A DNA stretch of 64,000 bases from Coprococcus eutactus (lineage in GTDB: Bacteria > Bacillota > Clostridia > Lachnospirales > Lachnospiraceae), in the NCBI RefSeq assembly GCF_025149915.1, contig NZ_CP102278.1:1038001-1102000 (forward strand), in the 5' to 3' direction. This document shows, piece after piece, positions 53,058 to 63,402 of the stretch. A program made the translations under genes and the position numbers. Position 1 is the first letter of the stretch; every line of letters starts with the position of its first letter. The notes under the pieces are model-generated. The model worked only from the letters and a program-made list of their open reading frames with translations, did no database searches and was not told the origin of the DNA.

Positions 53058-55829
53058 TTATTCACCTCCAGATTGATCTTCGGTGGTTACAATATCTTCT
53101 GATGTCGTAGGATCCTCACTTGTAGGTTCATCCGTTGGTGGATCCTCACTTGTAGGTTCATCTGTTGGTGGATCCTCACTTGTAGGTTCGTCCGTTGGTG
53201 GATCCTCACTTGTAGGTTCCTCAGTTGTAGGTTCTGGCGTAGGTTCCTCAGTTGTTGTAGCCTCAGTCGTCTGAGTAGTTTTCTGAGTTGTGGTCTTTTT
53301 ATCCTTCTTCTTGTCGAGATGAATGTTACAGTGCTCCTTCAGAAGTGATTGATCCCACATGTATCCATCGAGAACATACTCACCGTCTGAATTGAGCTTG
53401 TATATATATGTTGTGGTCTCCGGACACGCTTTGTTTGCAAGCATGTGGGACTCGTTACATACGGTAACCTTCTTAACACCAGGACAATACTTTGTAGGTA
53501 ACTTTGATGCATCAAAGTAATCTGTTACAGTAGGACATCCGTTTGATGGGAGAAGTCCTGTATCAGAACATACAGTAGCCTGAACGATTCCATCCGGCAT
53601 TTCAAATGTGACGGATGTGTCAAGTCCCTTCTTTTCGATGATCTGATCCATGATATCTCTCCACATATAACACTTTATTGAGCCTGGACTGTAAGTTATA
53701 TTCTCGTCATTTCCAAGCCATATAGAAGCGGTGAAATAAGGGTTATATCCACAGAACCAGTTATCAAAGTCGCCTGAGGTTGTACCGGTCTTACCTGCTG
53801 TGTACATACCCGTTGATGAGTTTGCACCGGAACCTGTACCTCCTACTACAACATCGTGCATAGCACTTGTGAGAAGCCAGGCGGTCTGTTCGGATATGAC
53901 ACGTGTCTTTTCTGGTTCTCTGTTGTCTATCAGAATGTTGCCATCGTGGTCATATACCTCTGTATAGAATACGGGCTTTATATAGTTACCGCCGTTTGCT
54001 ATGGTTGCATATGCGGCTGTGATCTCAAGGTTGGTGATACCGTTTGTCAGACCACCGAGGGCGAGAGACTGGTTTATATCTGAAAGAATAAGTCCGTCGC
54101 TGTCTGTCTTTCTGTCTACAAGGGTTGTAAATCCAAGCTTTAACAGATAATCGTATGCAAGCTGAGGTGTGACATCTGTGATACACTTTACAGCTATGAT
54201 GTTCATGGATTCCATGATTGCATATCTGATGGTCTTTGGTCCCCAGTAACCGCCATACCAGTTGAATACCTGATTACCATTCTCGTAGTAATATGGGGCA
54301 TCGTCGTACACAGTGGCGAGAGACATGTTGCATGCCTCAAGTGCTGGGAGATATGTTGCAACGATCTTGAAGCAGGAACCAGGCTGTCTGGTTGCTTCAG
54401 TGGCACGGTTGAATGATCTGTTCTCGGTCTTCTCACCACGTCCTCCGACAAGTGCCTTTACCTGACCTGTCTTTTGATCCATGAGGGTAAATGAGACCTG
54501 TGGCTGGATGACAAGCTTGAATGTCTCAAGAAATACATCGTCACCGCTCTTTTCGATCATGGCAGCTTTGAAAGTGTCTGCATCAGCCCTAGCCTCATCC
54601 TCACTGTAGTATCTCGCACTATATTCGTATCCCTGCTGTTCGGTGAACCAGCTCTCCATATTCTCAACACTGTAGTTGGTCTGGACCTTTGTCTCCTTAT
54701 CAATAAGTGTGAGAGCATAGTTCAACTGGTATACAGGTTCTGGCCAGTAAGAAGCATCGTTTACGACTGAATCAGCGATCTCCTGGATCTCCGGATCCTG
54801 GCAGACGATAACTTTGAGACCGCCGGACCATATCATAGTCTCGGCATCTTCCTCTGAGTATCCCTTGGCTTCCAGATCAGACTGAAGCTGCTTGATGACC
54901 TCGTCTGTGTAATATGAGTTGACCTCTGTCTTCTCCTCTTCACTGTCTTTCTTAGATATCTTTGCTATTCTGTCATACACCTTATCGTTTAAGGCCTCAT
55001 CGTACTGAGCCTTTGTTATATATTCAAGATCCAGCATATATTTCAGAACCATTTTTCTTCTTTTAGCATTCTCCTCAGGATAAACTATGGGATCATACTT
55101 TGATGGGTTCTGAGGAATTGATGCAAGCACTGTACACTCGGAAACAGATAGCTGGCTGAGATCTTTATCAAAATAATTCTTGGCAGCTGTCTCAACACCG
55201 TAGCAGCCCTGGCCAAGGTATATCGTGTTCAGATAATACTCGACTATGTGTTCCTTGCTTATCTGCTTCTCCATCTCAACAGCGAGATACTGTTCCTGAA
55301 CCTTACGTTCAAGAGACTGCAGGAAAGTGGTCTCGTTAAGACCAACGTTGAAAACGTTGTTCTTGATGAGCTGCTGTGTGAGGGTTGAAGCACCCTCGTC
55401 GAAGTCACCCTTGCTGAGACCCTGTATGAAAGCTCTTGCAATACCCTGTACATCGATACCGTTGTGCTCCCAGAAACGCCTGTCCTCTATTGCAACAAAT
55501 GCGTTTACAAGGTCTGCCGGTATGGAGTCATAGTATACATACTCTCTGTTGGAATTAAAGTTTGCAAGAGTAGTGATCTCCTTGCCATTCTGGTATACAA
55601 GTTTCGTCTTGTATCCTGTAGGTATAAGTGCCTCTGCATTTACATTTGGCGTGTCATCAAGGATTCCCTTCAGCGCGCCGAAACCGGCGCCCACACCAAC
55701 GATGACAAATGCGAGGATCAGAACCAGAAGCGCTTTAAAAAACGAGATACTGAACTTCCTCCGGTTCCTTGGGAGTTTTGATACCAGCTCTTTTTGAGCC
55801 TTGACCGCTCCCTTTTTAGTAAAATCCAT
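53058..55829 (-). CDS. Class A penicillin-binding protein (PBP1A-type) with repetitive tail
   Basis: A 923-residue bifunctional enzyme that polymerises glycan strands and cross-links them. After a membrane segment (about 29-51) comes the transglycosylase domain with catalytic glutamate E115 in EDRRFWEHNGID and the TLTQQLIKN block. The transpeptidase domain has S485-C-F-K488, the SMN motif in MESMNIIAV and K680-T-G-T683. The C-terminal ~75 residues are Thr/Glu/Pro/Asp-rich with 10-residue repeats TSEDPPTDEP. ATG 55829 follows AAGGAGGTCTTTTT. Two GGGA dyads lie just upstream (55849-55915). Confidence 0.95.
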   Translation of the reverse strand: MDFTKKGAVKAQKELVSKLPRNRRKFSISFFKALLVLILAFVIVGVGAGFGALKGILDDTPNVNAEALIPTGYKTKLVYQNGKEITTLANFNSNREYVYYDSIPADLVNAFVAIEDRRFWEHNGIDVQGIARAFIQGLSKGDFDEGASTLTQQLIKNNVFNVGLNETTFLQSLERKVQEQYLAVEMEKQISKEHIVEYYLNTIYLGQGCYGVETAAKNYFDKDLSQLSVSECTVLASIPQNPSKYDPIVYPEENAKRRKMVLKYMLDLEYITKAQYDEALNDKVYDRIAKISKKDSEEEKTEVNSYYTDEVIKQLQSDLEAKGYSEEDAETMIWSGGLKVIVCQDPEIQEIADSVVNDASYWPEPVYQLNYALTLIDKETKVQTNYSVENMESWFTEQQGYEYSARYYSEDEARADADTFKAAMIEKSGDDVFLETFKLVIQPQVSFTLMDQKTGQVKALVGGRGEKTENRSFNRATEATRQPGSCFKIVATYLPALEACNMSLATVYDDAPYYYENGNQVFNWYGGYWGPKTIRYAIMESMNIIAVKCITDVTPQLAYDYLLKLGFTTLVDRKTDSDGLILSDINQSLALGGLTNGITNLEITAAYATIANGGNYIKPVFYTEVYDHDGNILIDNREPEKTRVISEQTAWLLTSAMHDVVVGGTGSGANSSTGMYTAGKTGTTSGDFDNWFCGYNPYFTASIWLGNDENITYSPGSIKCYMWRDIMDQIIEKKGLDTSVTFEMPDGIVQATVCSDTGLLPSNGCPTVTDYFDASKLPTKYCPGVKKVTVCNESHMLANKACPETTTYIYKLNSDGEYVLDGYMWDQSLLKEHCNIHLDKKKDKKTTTQKTTQTTEATTTEEPTPEPTTEEPTSEDPPTDEPTSEDPPTDEPTSEDPPTDEPTSEDPTTSEDIVTTEDQSGGE
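53110..53230 (-). repeat. 30-bp tandem repeats in the PBP1A tail
   Basis: Four near-identical 30-bp units (plus strand GGATCCTCACTTGTAGGTTC followed by a TCCGTTGGT-like end) plus a partial unit encode the TSEDPPTDEP repeats. They differ at one or two positions, suggesting recent slippage. Confidence 0.9.
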
Positions 55830-55848
55830 AAAAAGACCTCCTTAAATG

Positions 55849-55915
55849 TGGGAAACAATATTCCCAGATATTTGATTGTAAGTTAATTTCATAAAATAAT
55901 GGTGGGATATCCCAC
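55849..55915. promoter_or_regulatory. Two related GGGA dyads upstream of the class A PBP
   Basis: TGGGAA-N6-TTCCCA (55849-55866) and the perfect palindrome GTGGGATATCCCAC (55902-55915) lie 20-86 nt upstream of the PBP start. The shared half-site TGGGA suggests a pair of operator sites. The remaining ~160 nt to the next gene are AT-rich with no gene. Confidence 0.5.
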
Positions 55916-56078
55916 AAATACATACTTCAAATTAGTATATCAAATATAAGTATAATAATAAAGAAAAAAATAATGCAACAAAACAAAAATTAATAAAAGT
56001 GAAAAGACGGAACAAACCGGTTGCCTGAAATAAGGACCGATGTTAAAGTATAGACAGCAATAGTTAAGGAGGTACGGT

Positions 56079-56390
56079 ATGTTTGCATCAATAGAGGAAG
56101 CAGTAGAGTACTGGAAAGACGAACTTTCTTATGTGGAAGACGCGAAGATAATAGGTTATGAGGGCGGATATCCTATAGTAGAATTTACTATAAAGGATGC
56201 GGCCTGGGATCTGGTGAAGGACAAGAAAAAATTTCCAAGGATAGTGAGATCATCCGAGATGGAGGGCGGAATAGAAGTTGGCGTGTCAACATGTTTTTAT
56301 AAAACAGCTTCGCTTGAATGGAATCCACCAGTCATGAGGATATGCGGATATCCGGAGGTCATAAACAGGATTCTGAACAAGGTCATGTAG
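56079..56390 (+). CDS. 103-residue soluble protein, unknown
   Basis: A small soluble protein with a strong ribosome site (TAAGGAGGTACGGT before ATG 56079) and its own terminator (56436). The sequence mixes helix (IEEAVEYWKDEL) and beta segments and ends in a basic helix. I do not recognise a family. It is monocistronic, between the class A PBP (divergent) and the spore protease gpr. Its function is not proposed. Confidence 0.75.
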   Translation: MFASIEEAVEYWKDELSYVEDAKIIGYEGGYPIVEFTIKDAAWDLVKDKKKFPRIVRSSEMEGGIEVGVSTCFYKTASLEWNPPVMRICGYPEVINRILNKVM

Positions 56391-56435
56391 GACCTCGCGA
56401 TGACTGATTGACAGGAGTTATATATTTGATGAACT

Positions 56436-56482
56436 AAAAATACCCCTGCAGATACATAAACAGGTATCTGCAGGGGTATTTT
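56436..56482 (+). terminator. Intrinsic terminator
   Basis: AAAATACCCCTGCAGATAC pairs with GTATCTGCAGGGGTATTTT, a perfect 19-bp stem with an 8-nt loop. Confidence 0.93.
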
Positions 56483-56562
56483 AATCATGGGGACGGCAGA
56501 TAAATTTGCGGATAAAAAGAGAAATGATGGCAACAGTGAAATCAAATATTAGGAGGATGATC

Positions 56563-57465
56563 ATGAACAGAGAGATACGTACAGATCTTGCTATAGAGCT
56601 CAGGGAGAGTGCCGGCGGGAATACAGAGATGGAGGGAGTACGTGTAAAGACAGTTGTAAATGAGGACAAGAGTATAAGAACTACTACTATAGATGTTATC
56701 AATGAGGCGGGGGAGAAAAATCTGAAGAAGGCAAAGGGCAGATATATAACAATAGAAAGCCGACACCTAAAAGAGCCAGACGAGACGATAAATGAACAGT
56801 TGAAGGATGAACTCGGAGAAAGACTCAGACTCCTCACGGAGGGATGTGATAACATACTGGTGGTGGGGCTTGGCAACAGGCAGGTCACGCCAGATTCCAT
56901 AGGTCCTCTTGTCGTTGACAATCTGTTTATAACAAGACACCTTGAGCCTTCACCGAAAGGAGGTGTGACGCTGAGTGCCATATGTCCCGGAGTTATGGCA
57001 CAGACAGGCATAGAGACTCTGGATATAGTCAGGGGAATATGCGATAAGATCGATGCGGATGCAGTGATAGCGGTCGATGCCCTTGCCGCAAGAAGCAGCA
57101 AAAGACTCAACACGACCATACAGATAACAGATACTGGGATAAGTCCGGGATCAGGAGTTGGGAACAACAGAAAGACGCTCAGCGCAGACAACCTTGGAAG
57201 GCGTGTCATAGCACTTGGAGTTCCTACGGTGATATCAGTTCCATCCATCATAGATGATTCCTTAGATGAGATGGCTGATGCGTTTAACGAGACATATGGC
57301 AGAAAGATCATGAGAGAATTTACAGAGGGACAGAGATATCAGATAGCTAGAAGTCTCATAGATGAAGACATGGCTGATATGTTTGTCACACCGAAAAATA
57401 TAGATGAGCTTGCGAAAAGAATAAGCTATACCATATCCGAGGCGATAAATGCCCTCACCCTGTAG
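56563..57465 (+). CDS. gpr: GPR germination protease (SASP endopeptidase)
   Basis: A 300-residue protease that degrades small acid-soluble proteins during spore germination. The N-terminus EIRTDLAIE resembles the SASP cleavage motif and is the site of zymogen processing in this family. Blocks VVGLGNRQVTPDSIGPLV, SAICPGVMAQTGIET and VDALAARSSKRLNTTIQI are diagnostic. ATG 56563 follows AGGAGGATGATC; upstream in-frame codons (56506) are not needed. It precedes spoIIP, the usual order. Confidence 0.96.
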   Translation: MNREIRTDLAIELRESAGGNTEMEGVRVKTVVNEDKSIRTTTIDVINEAGEKNLKKAKGRYITIESRHLKEPDETINEQLKDELGERLRLLTEGCDNILVVGLGNRQVTPDSIGPLVVDNLFITRHLEPSPKGGVTLSAICPGVMAQTGIETLDIVRGICDKIDADAVIAVDALAARSSKRLNTTIQITDTGISPGSGVGNNRKTLSADNLGRRVIALGVPTVISVPSIIDDSLDEMADAFNETYGRKIMREFTEGQRYQIARSLIDEDMADMFVTPKNIDELAKRISYTISEAINALTL

Positions 57466-57591
57466 GTTTATATGCATTGGTGTCACACCATGATAATCAT
57501 ATGTGCCGGATTTGGGTAATGTTTTTCGCATTATACACATATACTTGAATGATAGGATCCGTAAATGACCTTGTTTGAGGGGTGTGTTGTT

Positions 57592-58800
57592 ATGAATAAG
57601 AAGATCAGAGACAAGATATTGTATATTCTGGCATGGATCATCATGGTATGTGCCGGGATACTCATACAGACAGGTGAAACAGACCGGCTGTGGCAGATAA
57701 TATACAGGGGAGTTTATGACAATACCGCGGGAGGAAACGCCGGCTCAGTGAGAAGCTGCGTGGATACAGATGTCGAGGATTATGTAAATTACTGGGAATC
57801 CCAGGTGAGGGAGGTATGCGATGACGGCATAAGGGATGCAGGAAAAGGCGGTGGGAGTGGAGCCCTGACTGAAAATGGTGCAGACTGTGAAAATTCCAGC
57901 GGAGCAGAGTCAGCCGGTGAGACAGAGAATACAGATACTGCGGATGATGAGGCGGTGAAGGCTGCAAAAACCCAGGCGAGAGCTGAGCGGGTCCGCGGAT
58001 CTGAGAGCACAGTACCTGTAATGGCAGATATATCAAGTTCGTATATAGGAATGGATCCGGATACGCTGCTGTCATACTGCTACAACGCCACCTATCCAAA
58101 ATGTGTAAAGAGCGATGAGCTGGATGCGGAGGATCTGCTAGGAAAGGATATGTCGCTGGACATGAGCACGGGAGGTTATAAAGTCCTGATATACCACACG
58201 CACAGTTCTGAGGCATATGCGGATTCACGCTCCGGCGAAGTAGATGATACAGTGGTTGGACTTGGACAGCAGCTTGCAGATATACTCACGGATACCTATG
58301 GAATACCGGTTTACCACGACACGACGCCGTACGATATGATGACGGGAACCTTAGACAGAAATGCGTCATATGATTACTCGAGGGAGGGTGTATCAGAGAT
58401 ACTTGCGGAGCATCCTGAGATAGAGGTGATGATAGATCTGCACCGTGATGGAGTGCCAGACGATACCAGACTGGTAACTGAGGTAAATGGAAACGAGACA
58501 GCTCAGATAATGCTCATAAATGGTATGTGCCGTGATGAGGAGGGAAATGATGTGGATTACTGGAGCAATGATAACAAGGTAGACAATATGGCATTTGCAC
58601 TCCAGACGTACCTTGCGGGCAGGGGGAACTATGGTGATATAATGCGAAAGATATATATAAGCACCTGCCGTTACAACATGGATCTTATGCCTCACGCCAT
58701 GCTGGCGGAGATTGGCGCTCAGACAAACACGATCGAGGAGGCCAGAAATGCTATGGAACCATTTGCGGCGATGCTGGCAAAGGTACTGCTTGAACAATAA
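57592..58800 (+). CDS. spoIIP: Stage II sporulation protein P (engulfment hydrolase)
   Basis: A 402-residue membrane-anchored amidase/endopeptidase that helps the mother cell engulf the forespore. A membrane segment at about 8-24 is followed by a poorly conserved ~130-residue linker and the catalytic domain (about 195-400) with YKVLIYHTHSSEAY, DLHRDGV and MLAEIGAQTNTIEEA. These hold the expected zinc-binding His and Glu residues. Start ATG 57592 after GAGGGGTGTGTTGTT. It lies downstream of gpr with a 126-nt gap. Confidence 0.94.
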   Translation: MNKKIRDKILYILAWIIMVCAGILIQTGETDRLWQIIYRGVYDNTAGGNAGSVRSCVDTDVEDYVNYWESQVREVCDDGIRDAGKGGGSGALTENGADCENSSGAESAGETENTDTADDEAVKAAKTQARAERVRGSESTVPVMADISSSYIGMDPDTLLSYCYNATYPKCVKSDELDAEDLLGKDMSLDMSTGGYKVLIYHTHSSEAYADSRSGEVDDTVVGLGQQLADILTDTYGIPVYHDTTPYDMMTGTLDRNASYDYSREGVSEILAEHPEIEVMIDLHRDGVPDDTRLVTEVNGNETAQIMLINGMCRDEEGNDVDYWSNDNKVDNMAFALQTYLAGRGNYGDIMRKIYISTCRYNMDLMPHAMLAEIGAQTNTIEEARNAMEPFAAMLAKVLLEQ

Positions 58801-58839
58801 GTGCTGAATAATAAGCCAAATAATAAGTAATCTTTTCTC

Positions 58840-58869
58840 TTGCAGAGGAATGACAATACATGATATATT
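58840..58869 (+). promoter_or_regulatory. Possible lepA promoter
   Basis: TTGCAG at 58840-58845 and TATATT at 58864-58869 with an 18-nt spacer. The match is moderate. Confidence 0.4.
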
Positions 58870-58919
58870 AACGTCAAATGCGTAAATCAGATACAGGATA
58901 AGGATGTGGAGAGATAAAC

Positions 58920-60734
58920 ATGGAGCATATAGATCAGTCCAAGATAAGAAATTTTTGCATAATTGCCCATATAGACCACGGCAAGTCTACACTTGCCGAC
59001 AGGATCATAGAGAAGACAGGTACACTTACAAGCCGTGAGATGCAGAACCAGGTGCTTGACAACATGGACCTTGAGAGGGAAAGAGGAATAACCATCAAGG
59101 CGCAGTGCGTCAGAATCATATACAATGCGAGTGACGGTGAGGAGTACATATTTAACCTCATAGATACCCCGGGACATGTGGACTTCAATTACGAGGTCTC
59201 ACGAAGCCTTGCAGCATGTGAGGGAGCGATACTCGTTGTCGATGCAGCACAGGGTATAGAGGCACAGACTCTGGCGAATGTATATCTTGCCATTGACCAT
59301 GATCTCGATGTCATGCCGGTCATAAATAAGATAGATCTTCCATCGGCTGATCCGGAAAGAGTAGTGAACGAGATAGAGGATGTTATCGGAATAGAGGCTC
59401 AGGATGCACCGAGGATATCGGCAAAAAATGGTATTAATATAGAAGAGGTACTGGAACAGATAGTCACAAAGATACCTGCACCACACGGCGATCCAAATGC
59501 ACCACTCAAAGCACTCATATTTGACAGTCTGTATGACTCATACAAAGGAGTTATCATATTCTGCAGAGTGTTTGACGGCTGTGTGTCCAGGGGAACCGTT
59601 ATAAGGATGATGGCGACGGAAGCGGAGGCAGAAGTTGTAGAAGTTGGAATATTTGGCGCGGGAAGATTTGTGCCGTGCGATGAACTGTCAGCAGGGATGG
59701 TTGGCTATATAACAGCCAGTCTCAAGAATGTCAAGGATACGACAGTCGGAGATACGGTGACACAGGCGGATATGCCATGTGCTGAGGCACTTCCGGGCTA
59801 CAAGAAGGCACAGCCTATGGTGTACTGTGGTTTATATCCGGCAGATGGTGCAAAATACCCGGATCTCAGGGATGCACTTGAAAAACTCCAGCTAAATGAT
59901 GCAGCACTCAGTTTTGAGCCGGAGACATCGATAGCACTCGGATTTGGTTTCAGATGTGGATTCCTTGGACTTCTCCATCTGGAGATCATACAGGAGAGAC
60001 TGGAGAGGGAATTCAACCTCGATCTGGTGACGACCGCACCGGGAGTTGTGTACAAAGTCCATACCACGGATGGCAACGTCATAGAACTTACCAATCCTTC
60101 AAATCTCCCTGATCCTTCAAGCATAGAGTATATGGAGGAGCCATTTGTTTCAGCTGAGATCATGGTGACAACGGAATTTGTAGGAGCAATCATGCAGCTT
60201 TGCCAGGAGAGGCGTGGAGTGTATAAGAGCATGGAGTACATGGAGGAGACCAGAGCGCTTCTCAAGTACGACCTTCCGCTCAATGAGATCATATACGATT
60301 TCTTTGATGCGTTGAAGTCACGCTCAAGAGGGTATGCGTCATTTGACTATGAGATGAAGGGTTATGTCCGCTCTGAGCTTGTAAAGCTGGATATACTTAT
60401 CAATAAGGAAGAGGTTGATGCTCTGTCATTCATCATACATCAGGATACAGCCTACGAGAGAGGAAGAAAGATGTGTGAGAAGCTCAAGGAGGAGATCCCG
60501 AGACACCTGTTTGAGATTCCGATCCAGGCTGCTATAGGTAACAAGGTGATCGCTCGTGAGACAGTCAAGGCGATGAGAAAAGATGTCCTTGCTAAGTGCT
60601 ACGGCGGTGATATATCGCGTAAGAGAAAGCTCCTTGAAAAGCAGAAAGAGGGCAAGAAACGAATGAGACAGGTCGGCAATGTGGAGATACCGCAGAAGGC
60701 ATTTATGTCTGTGCTGAAGCTGGACGAGGAATAG
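58920..60734 (+). CDS. lepA: Elongation factor 4 (LepA)
   Basis: A 604-residue ribosome-dependent GTPase. G1 [13 protein letters not shown], the RGITIKAQ switch I region, G3 DTPGHVDF and G4 [13 protein letters not shown] are intact. The LepA-specific C-terminal domain ends [22 protein letters not shown] sequence and [13 protein letters not shown]. Length is standard. ATG 58920 follows GGAGAGATAAAC. It precedes hemW, as in many Firmicutes, with a terminator between them. Confidence 0.98.
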   Translation: MEHIDQSKIRNFCIIAHIDHGKSTLADRIIEKTGTLTSREMQNQVLDNMDLERERGITIKAQCVRIIYNASDGEEYIFNLIDTPGHVDFNYEVSRSLAACEGAILVVDAAQGIEAQTLANVYLAIDHDLDVMPVINKIDLPSADPERVVNEIEDVIGIEAQDAPRISAKNGINIEEVLEQIVTKIPAPHGDPNAPLKALIFDSLYDSYKGVIIFCRVFDGCVSRGTVIRMMATEAEAEVVEVGIFGAGRFVPCDELSAGMVGYITASLKNVKDTTVGDTVTQADMPCAEALPGYKKAQPMVYCGLYPADGAKYPDLRDALEKLQLNDAALSFEPETSIALGFGFRCGFLGLLHLEIIQERLEREFNLDLVTTAPGVVYKVHTTDGNVIELTNPSNLPDPSSIEYMEEPFVSAEIMVTTEFVGAIMQLCQERRGVYKSMEYMEETRALLKYDLPLNEIIYDFFDALKSRSRGYASFDYEMKGYVRSELVKLDILINKEEVDALSFIIHQDTAYERGRKMCEKLKEEIPRHLFEIPIQAAIGNKVIARETVKAMRKDVLAKCYGGDISRKRKLLEKQKEGKKRMRQVGNVEIPQKAFMSVLKLDEE

Positions 60735-60766
60735 AGATACAGACAGATTATATGCAATAGATCCTG

Positions 60767-60806
60767 AAAAGCCGTTAATAAGAAGATTCTTAATAGCGGC
60801 TTTTTT
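60767..60806 (+). terminator. Intrinsic terminator after lepA
   Basis: AAAAGCCG pairs with CGGCTTTT across an inner, imperfectly paired AT stem, followed by six T. Confidence 0.75.
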
Positions 60807-60850
60807 AGTGGGCTATATTGCGTATACATATACAAAGAGGATGATCGAAA

Positions 60851-62131
60851 ATGATAGATATTATAGAAGATGAGAGCGGTGTCAAGTACGACGATGGCAG
60901 CAGCTACGAGAGAAGAGAACTTAGCATATACATACACATACCGTTCTGTGTGAAAAAATGTGTGTACTGTGACTTCCTGTCATTTCCTGTGGGAACATCC
61001 TGCATGCAGGGATATGGCGTGTATAGGGAGAAGTACATAGAGGCTCTGTGCGAAGAGCTCAGAAGCTATGCGTACCTGGCGGAGACGCACAGCGTGAAGA
61101 CGATATATATAGGAGGCGGTACGCCTTCGCTGCTGGAAGCTGACGAGATAACAATGATAATGACGACAGTGAGAAGCATATTTGATGTCGCAGAGGATGC
61201 AGAAATAAGTATAGAGGTCAATCCGGGAACCCTCACAAGCCGCAAGGCGGCAGACTACATAGCAAATGGAATAAACAGGATGAGCATAGGCCTTCAGTCT
61301 GCGCAGAGGGACGAACTTCAGGTGCTCGGAAGGATACACAATTATGATCAGTTCCTCGCCGCATTTGATATGGCGAGGGAGGCAGGATTTAGAAATATCA
61401 ACATAGATCTGATGTCGGACATTCCCGGACAGACCATGAGATCATATCTGGATACTCTGGAAAAAGTCCTCAGATGCAAGCCGGAGCACATATCGTCCTA
61501 CAGCCTCATAGTGGAGGCTGGTACCCCGCTTGCAGCTTCACCGGAACTCATTTCAAGGATTCCTGATGAGGACGTGGATAGGGAAATGTACGATATAACA
61601 AATAAACTTCTGGATTCAGGAGGATATCACAGATATGAGATATCAAACTATGCCCGCCATGGCTACGAGTGCAGGCACAATATAGTCTACTGGACGCTGG
61701 GCGAATATATCGGTGTCGGTATCGGCGCAGCCTCTTTCCTATACGGCCGCAGATACACGAACACCAGCGACATAGGAGAATACATAGACACAATGGAAAA
61801 CTGTCATGAACTGGTCACATATGGAGATCCCGTGGCAAATTCAAGAAAGGTCCGTGATCTGCTTGAGCAGATGAGAACAGTGGATGAAGAACTAAACACA
61901 GACAGGCTGATGGAGGAATATATGTTCCTTGGACTGCGTATGATATCAGGTGTGAGCGCCGAAAGATTCAACGACTACTTTGGACACTCCATCTACGACA
62001 TCTACGGTCCCGTCATAGACAAATACAAGGTATCAGGCCACCTCGAAGACGACCACGGCCTGATCCGCCTCACAAAAAAAGGAATAGACGTAAGCAACAC
62101 GATCCTGGCAGACTTTCTGATAGAAGATTGA
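60851..62131 (+). CDS. hemW: HemW-type radical SAM heme chaperone
   Basis: A 426-residue radical SAM protein of the HemN/HemW group. The cluster motif is C-x3-C-x2-C in PFCVKKCVYCDFLSF, with GGGTPSLLEADEI and SIGLQSAQRDELQVLGR following. Members of this position (next to lepA and hrcA) are HemW, which delivers heme, rather than the coproporphyrinogen oxidase HemN. The HemN-specific N-terminal extension is absent. ATG 60851 follows AAAGAGGATGATCGAAA. Confidence 0.93.
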   Translation: MIDIIEDESGVKYDDGSSYERRELSIYIHIPFCVKKCVYCDFLSFPVGTSCMQGYGVYREKYIEALCEELRSYAYLAETHSVKTIYIGGGTPSLLEADEITMIMTTVRSIFDVAEDAEISIEVNPGTLTSRKAADYIANGINRMSIGLQSAQRDELQVLGRIHNYDQFLAAFDMAREAGFRNINIDLMSDIPGQTMRSYLDTLEKVLRCKPEHISSYSLIVEAGTPLAASPELISRIPDEDVDREMYDITNKLLDSGGYHRYEISNYARHGYECRHNIVYWTLGEYIGVGIGAASFLYGRRYTNTSDIGEYIDTMENCHELVTYGDPVANSRKVRDLLEQMRTVDEELNTDRLMEEYMFLGLRMISGVSAERFNDYFGHSIYDIYGPVIDKYKVSGHLEDDHGLIRLTKKGIDVSNTILADFLIED

Positions 62132-62159
62132 TAAAAAAACAAAAAAATTCGTTATTTTG

Positions 62160-62188
62160 TTGACAAAAAGGGGCGGCGGTGTTAGATT
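62160..62188 (+). promoter_or_regulatory. Promoter of the hrcA-grpE heat-shock operon
   Basis: A perfect TTGACA at 62160-62165 and TAGATT at 62183-62188 with a 17-nt spacer, just upstream of the CIRCE element. Confidence 0.75.
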
Positions 62189-62199
62189 ATGTTTAGTGG

Positions 62200-62226
62200 T
62201 TAGCACTCGGATATATTGAGTGCTAA
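62200..62226. promoter_or_regulatory. CIRCE operator bound by HrcA
   Basis: TTAGCACTC, nine bases, GAGTGCTAA: a perfect match to the CIRCE consensus. It lies at the expected transcription start and 38 nt before hrcA, so HrcA represses its own operon and heat relieves it. Confidence 0.98.
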
Positions 62227-62264
62227 TAAAACTAAAAAAACAAGTAATAAAGGGAATGATAGTC

Positions 62265-63299
62265 ATGGAACTTGACGAAAGAAAAGTCAGAATTCTTAAA
62301 GCGATCGTTTCTAACTACCTTGAAACAGGCGAACCGGTTGGATCAAGAACCATATCAAAGTTGGCAGACATGAATGTCAGCCCGGCTACAATCAGGAATG
62401 AGATGTCGGATCTTGAAGAGATGGGATACATTTGTCAGCCGCATGCATCGGCAGGAAGAGTGCCGACGGATGCCGGTTACAGATTTTATGTTGACAGCAT
62501 TATGGCAGACCGAGAAGAAGAGAAAGCTGGCGATCAGGAAGAGAGAGAGAATCTTCTTCAGAGAGTCGACAAGTTGGAAAAACTTCTCAAGCAGGTAGCA
62601 AAGGTGCTTGCAGCGAATACACAGTATGCAACACTTGTCACTATGCCTCAATACAACAACACGGTGAAGTTCATTCAGCTGTCACAGGTTGATGAGACCA
62701 CGTTGCTGGCAGTTATCATGGTAGATGGCAATATTGTTAAGAATAAGCTTATAAAGACTACTTATAGTCTGAAGAATGAAGAGATATTAAAATTTAATAT
62801 ACTGCTCAATACATTTCTTCAGGGGGCGTCGCTGGAAGACATTAACCTGGAGCTTATACAGACTATGAAGTTACAGGCTGGAGAATATGCTGAGATATTG
62901 GAAACAATATTTCAGGGAATCATGGAAGCGATCCATGAGGCTGATGACCTGAAGGTATATACAAGTGGCACAACCAATGTTCTGAAGTATCCGGAATTGG
63001 CAAATTCGTCTTCAGCAGAGAAACTGCTTGGAACACTTGAAGATATAGAGGACAAAGAGGAATTTGCAAAGCACGTAGAGGACGTGATACAGCAGGACAG
63101 TGATATACAGATTCTGATTGGGCAGGAGAACAGTGATGAGAATCTCAAAGATTGTTCCCTTGTAACGGCGACATATAAGATGCCGGAGGGGGCAAAGGGT
63201 ACCATAGGAATTATAGGACCAAAGAGAATGGATTATAAGAAAGTGGTAACAATGCTCAAGGAACTTACCGGAGAGCTTGATGATATATTTAACAGTTAG
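62265..63299 (+). CDS. hrcA: Heat-inducible transcription repressor HrcA
   Basis: A 344-residue repressor. The winged-helix N-terminus has ELDERKVRILKAIVSNYLETGEP, VSPATIRNEMSDLEEMGYI and the ASAGRVPTDAGYRFYVD wing. A GAF-like dimerisation domain follows. The start is ATG 62265 behind AAAGGGAATGATAGTC; earlier in-frame codons at 62220 and 62256 overlap the CIRCE element or crowd the site. It represses the operon through the CIRCE site just upstream; GroE and DnaK chaperones modulate it in other species. Confidence 0.97.
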   Translation: MELDERKVRILKAIVSNYLETGEPVGSRTISKLADMNVSPATIRNEMSDLEEMGYICQPHASAGRVPTDAGYRFYVDSIMADREEEKAGDQEERENLLQRVDKLEKLLKQVAKVLAANTQYATLVTMPQYNNTVKFIQLSQVDETTLLAVIMVDGNIVKNKLIKTTYSLKNEEILKFNILLNTFLQGASLEDINLELIQTMKLQAGEYAEILETIFQGIMEAIHEADDLKVYTSGTTNVLKYPELANSSSAEKLLGTLEDIEDKEEFAKHVEDVIQQDSDIQILIGQENSDENLKDCSLVTATYKMPEGAKGTIGIIGPKRMDYKKVVTMLKELTGELDDIFNS

Positions 63300-63402
63300 A
63301 TTGTTAAAAAGACATTATAAAAAGACATTAAAAAAGATGTTAAAAGTAATTTAAGGTACTAAAAACAGTACACCAAAAAGATGATGAATAGGAGGATATG
63401 TA

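Noticed and set aside
63301..63402. Second CIRCE element before grpE
   Set aside because: No TTAGCACTC-type arms are present; grpE is read from the hrcA promoter.
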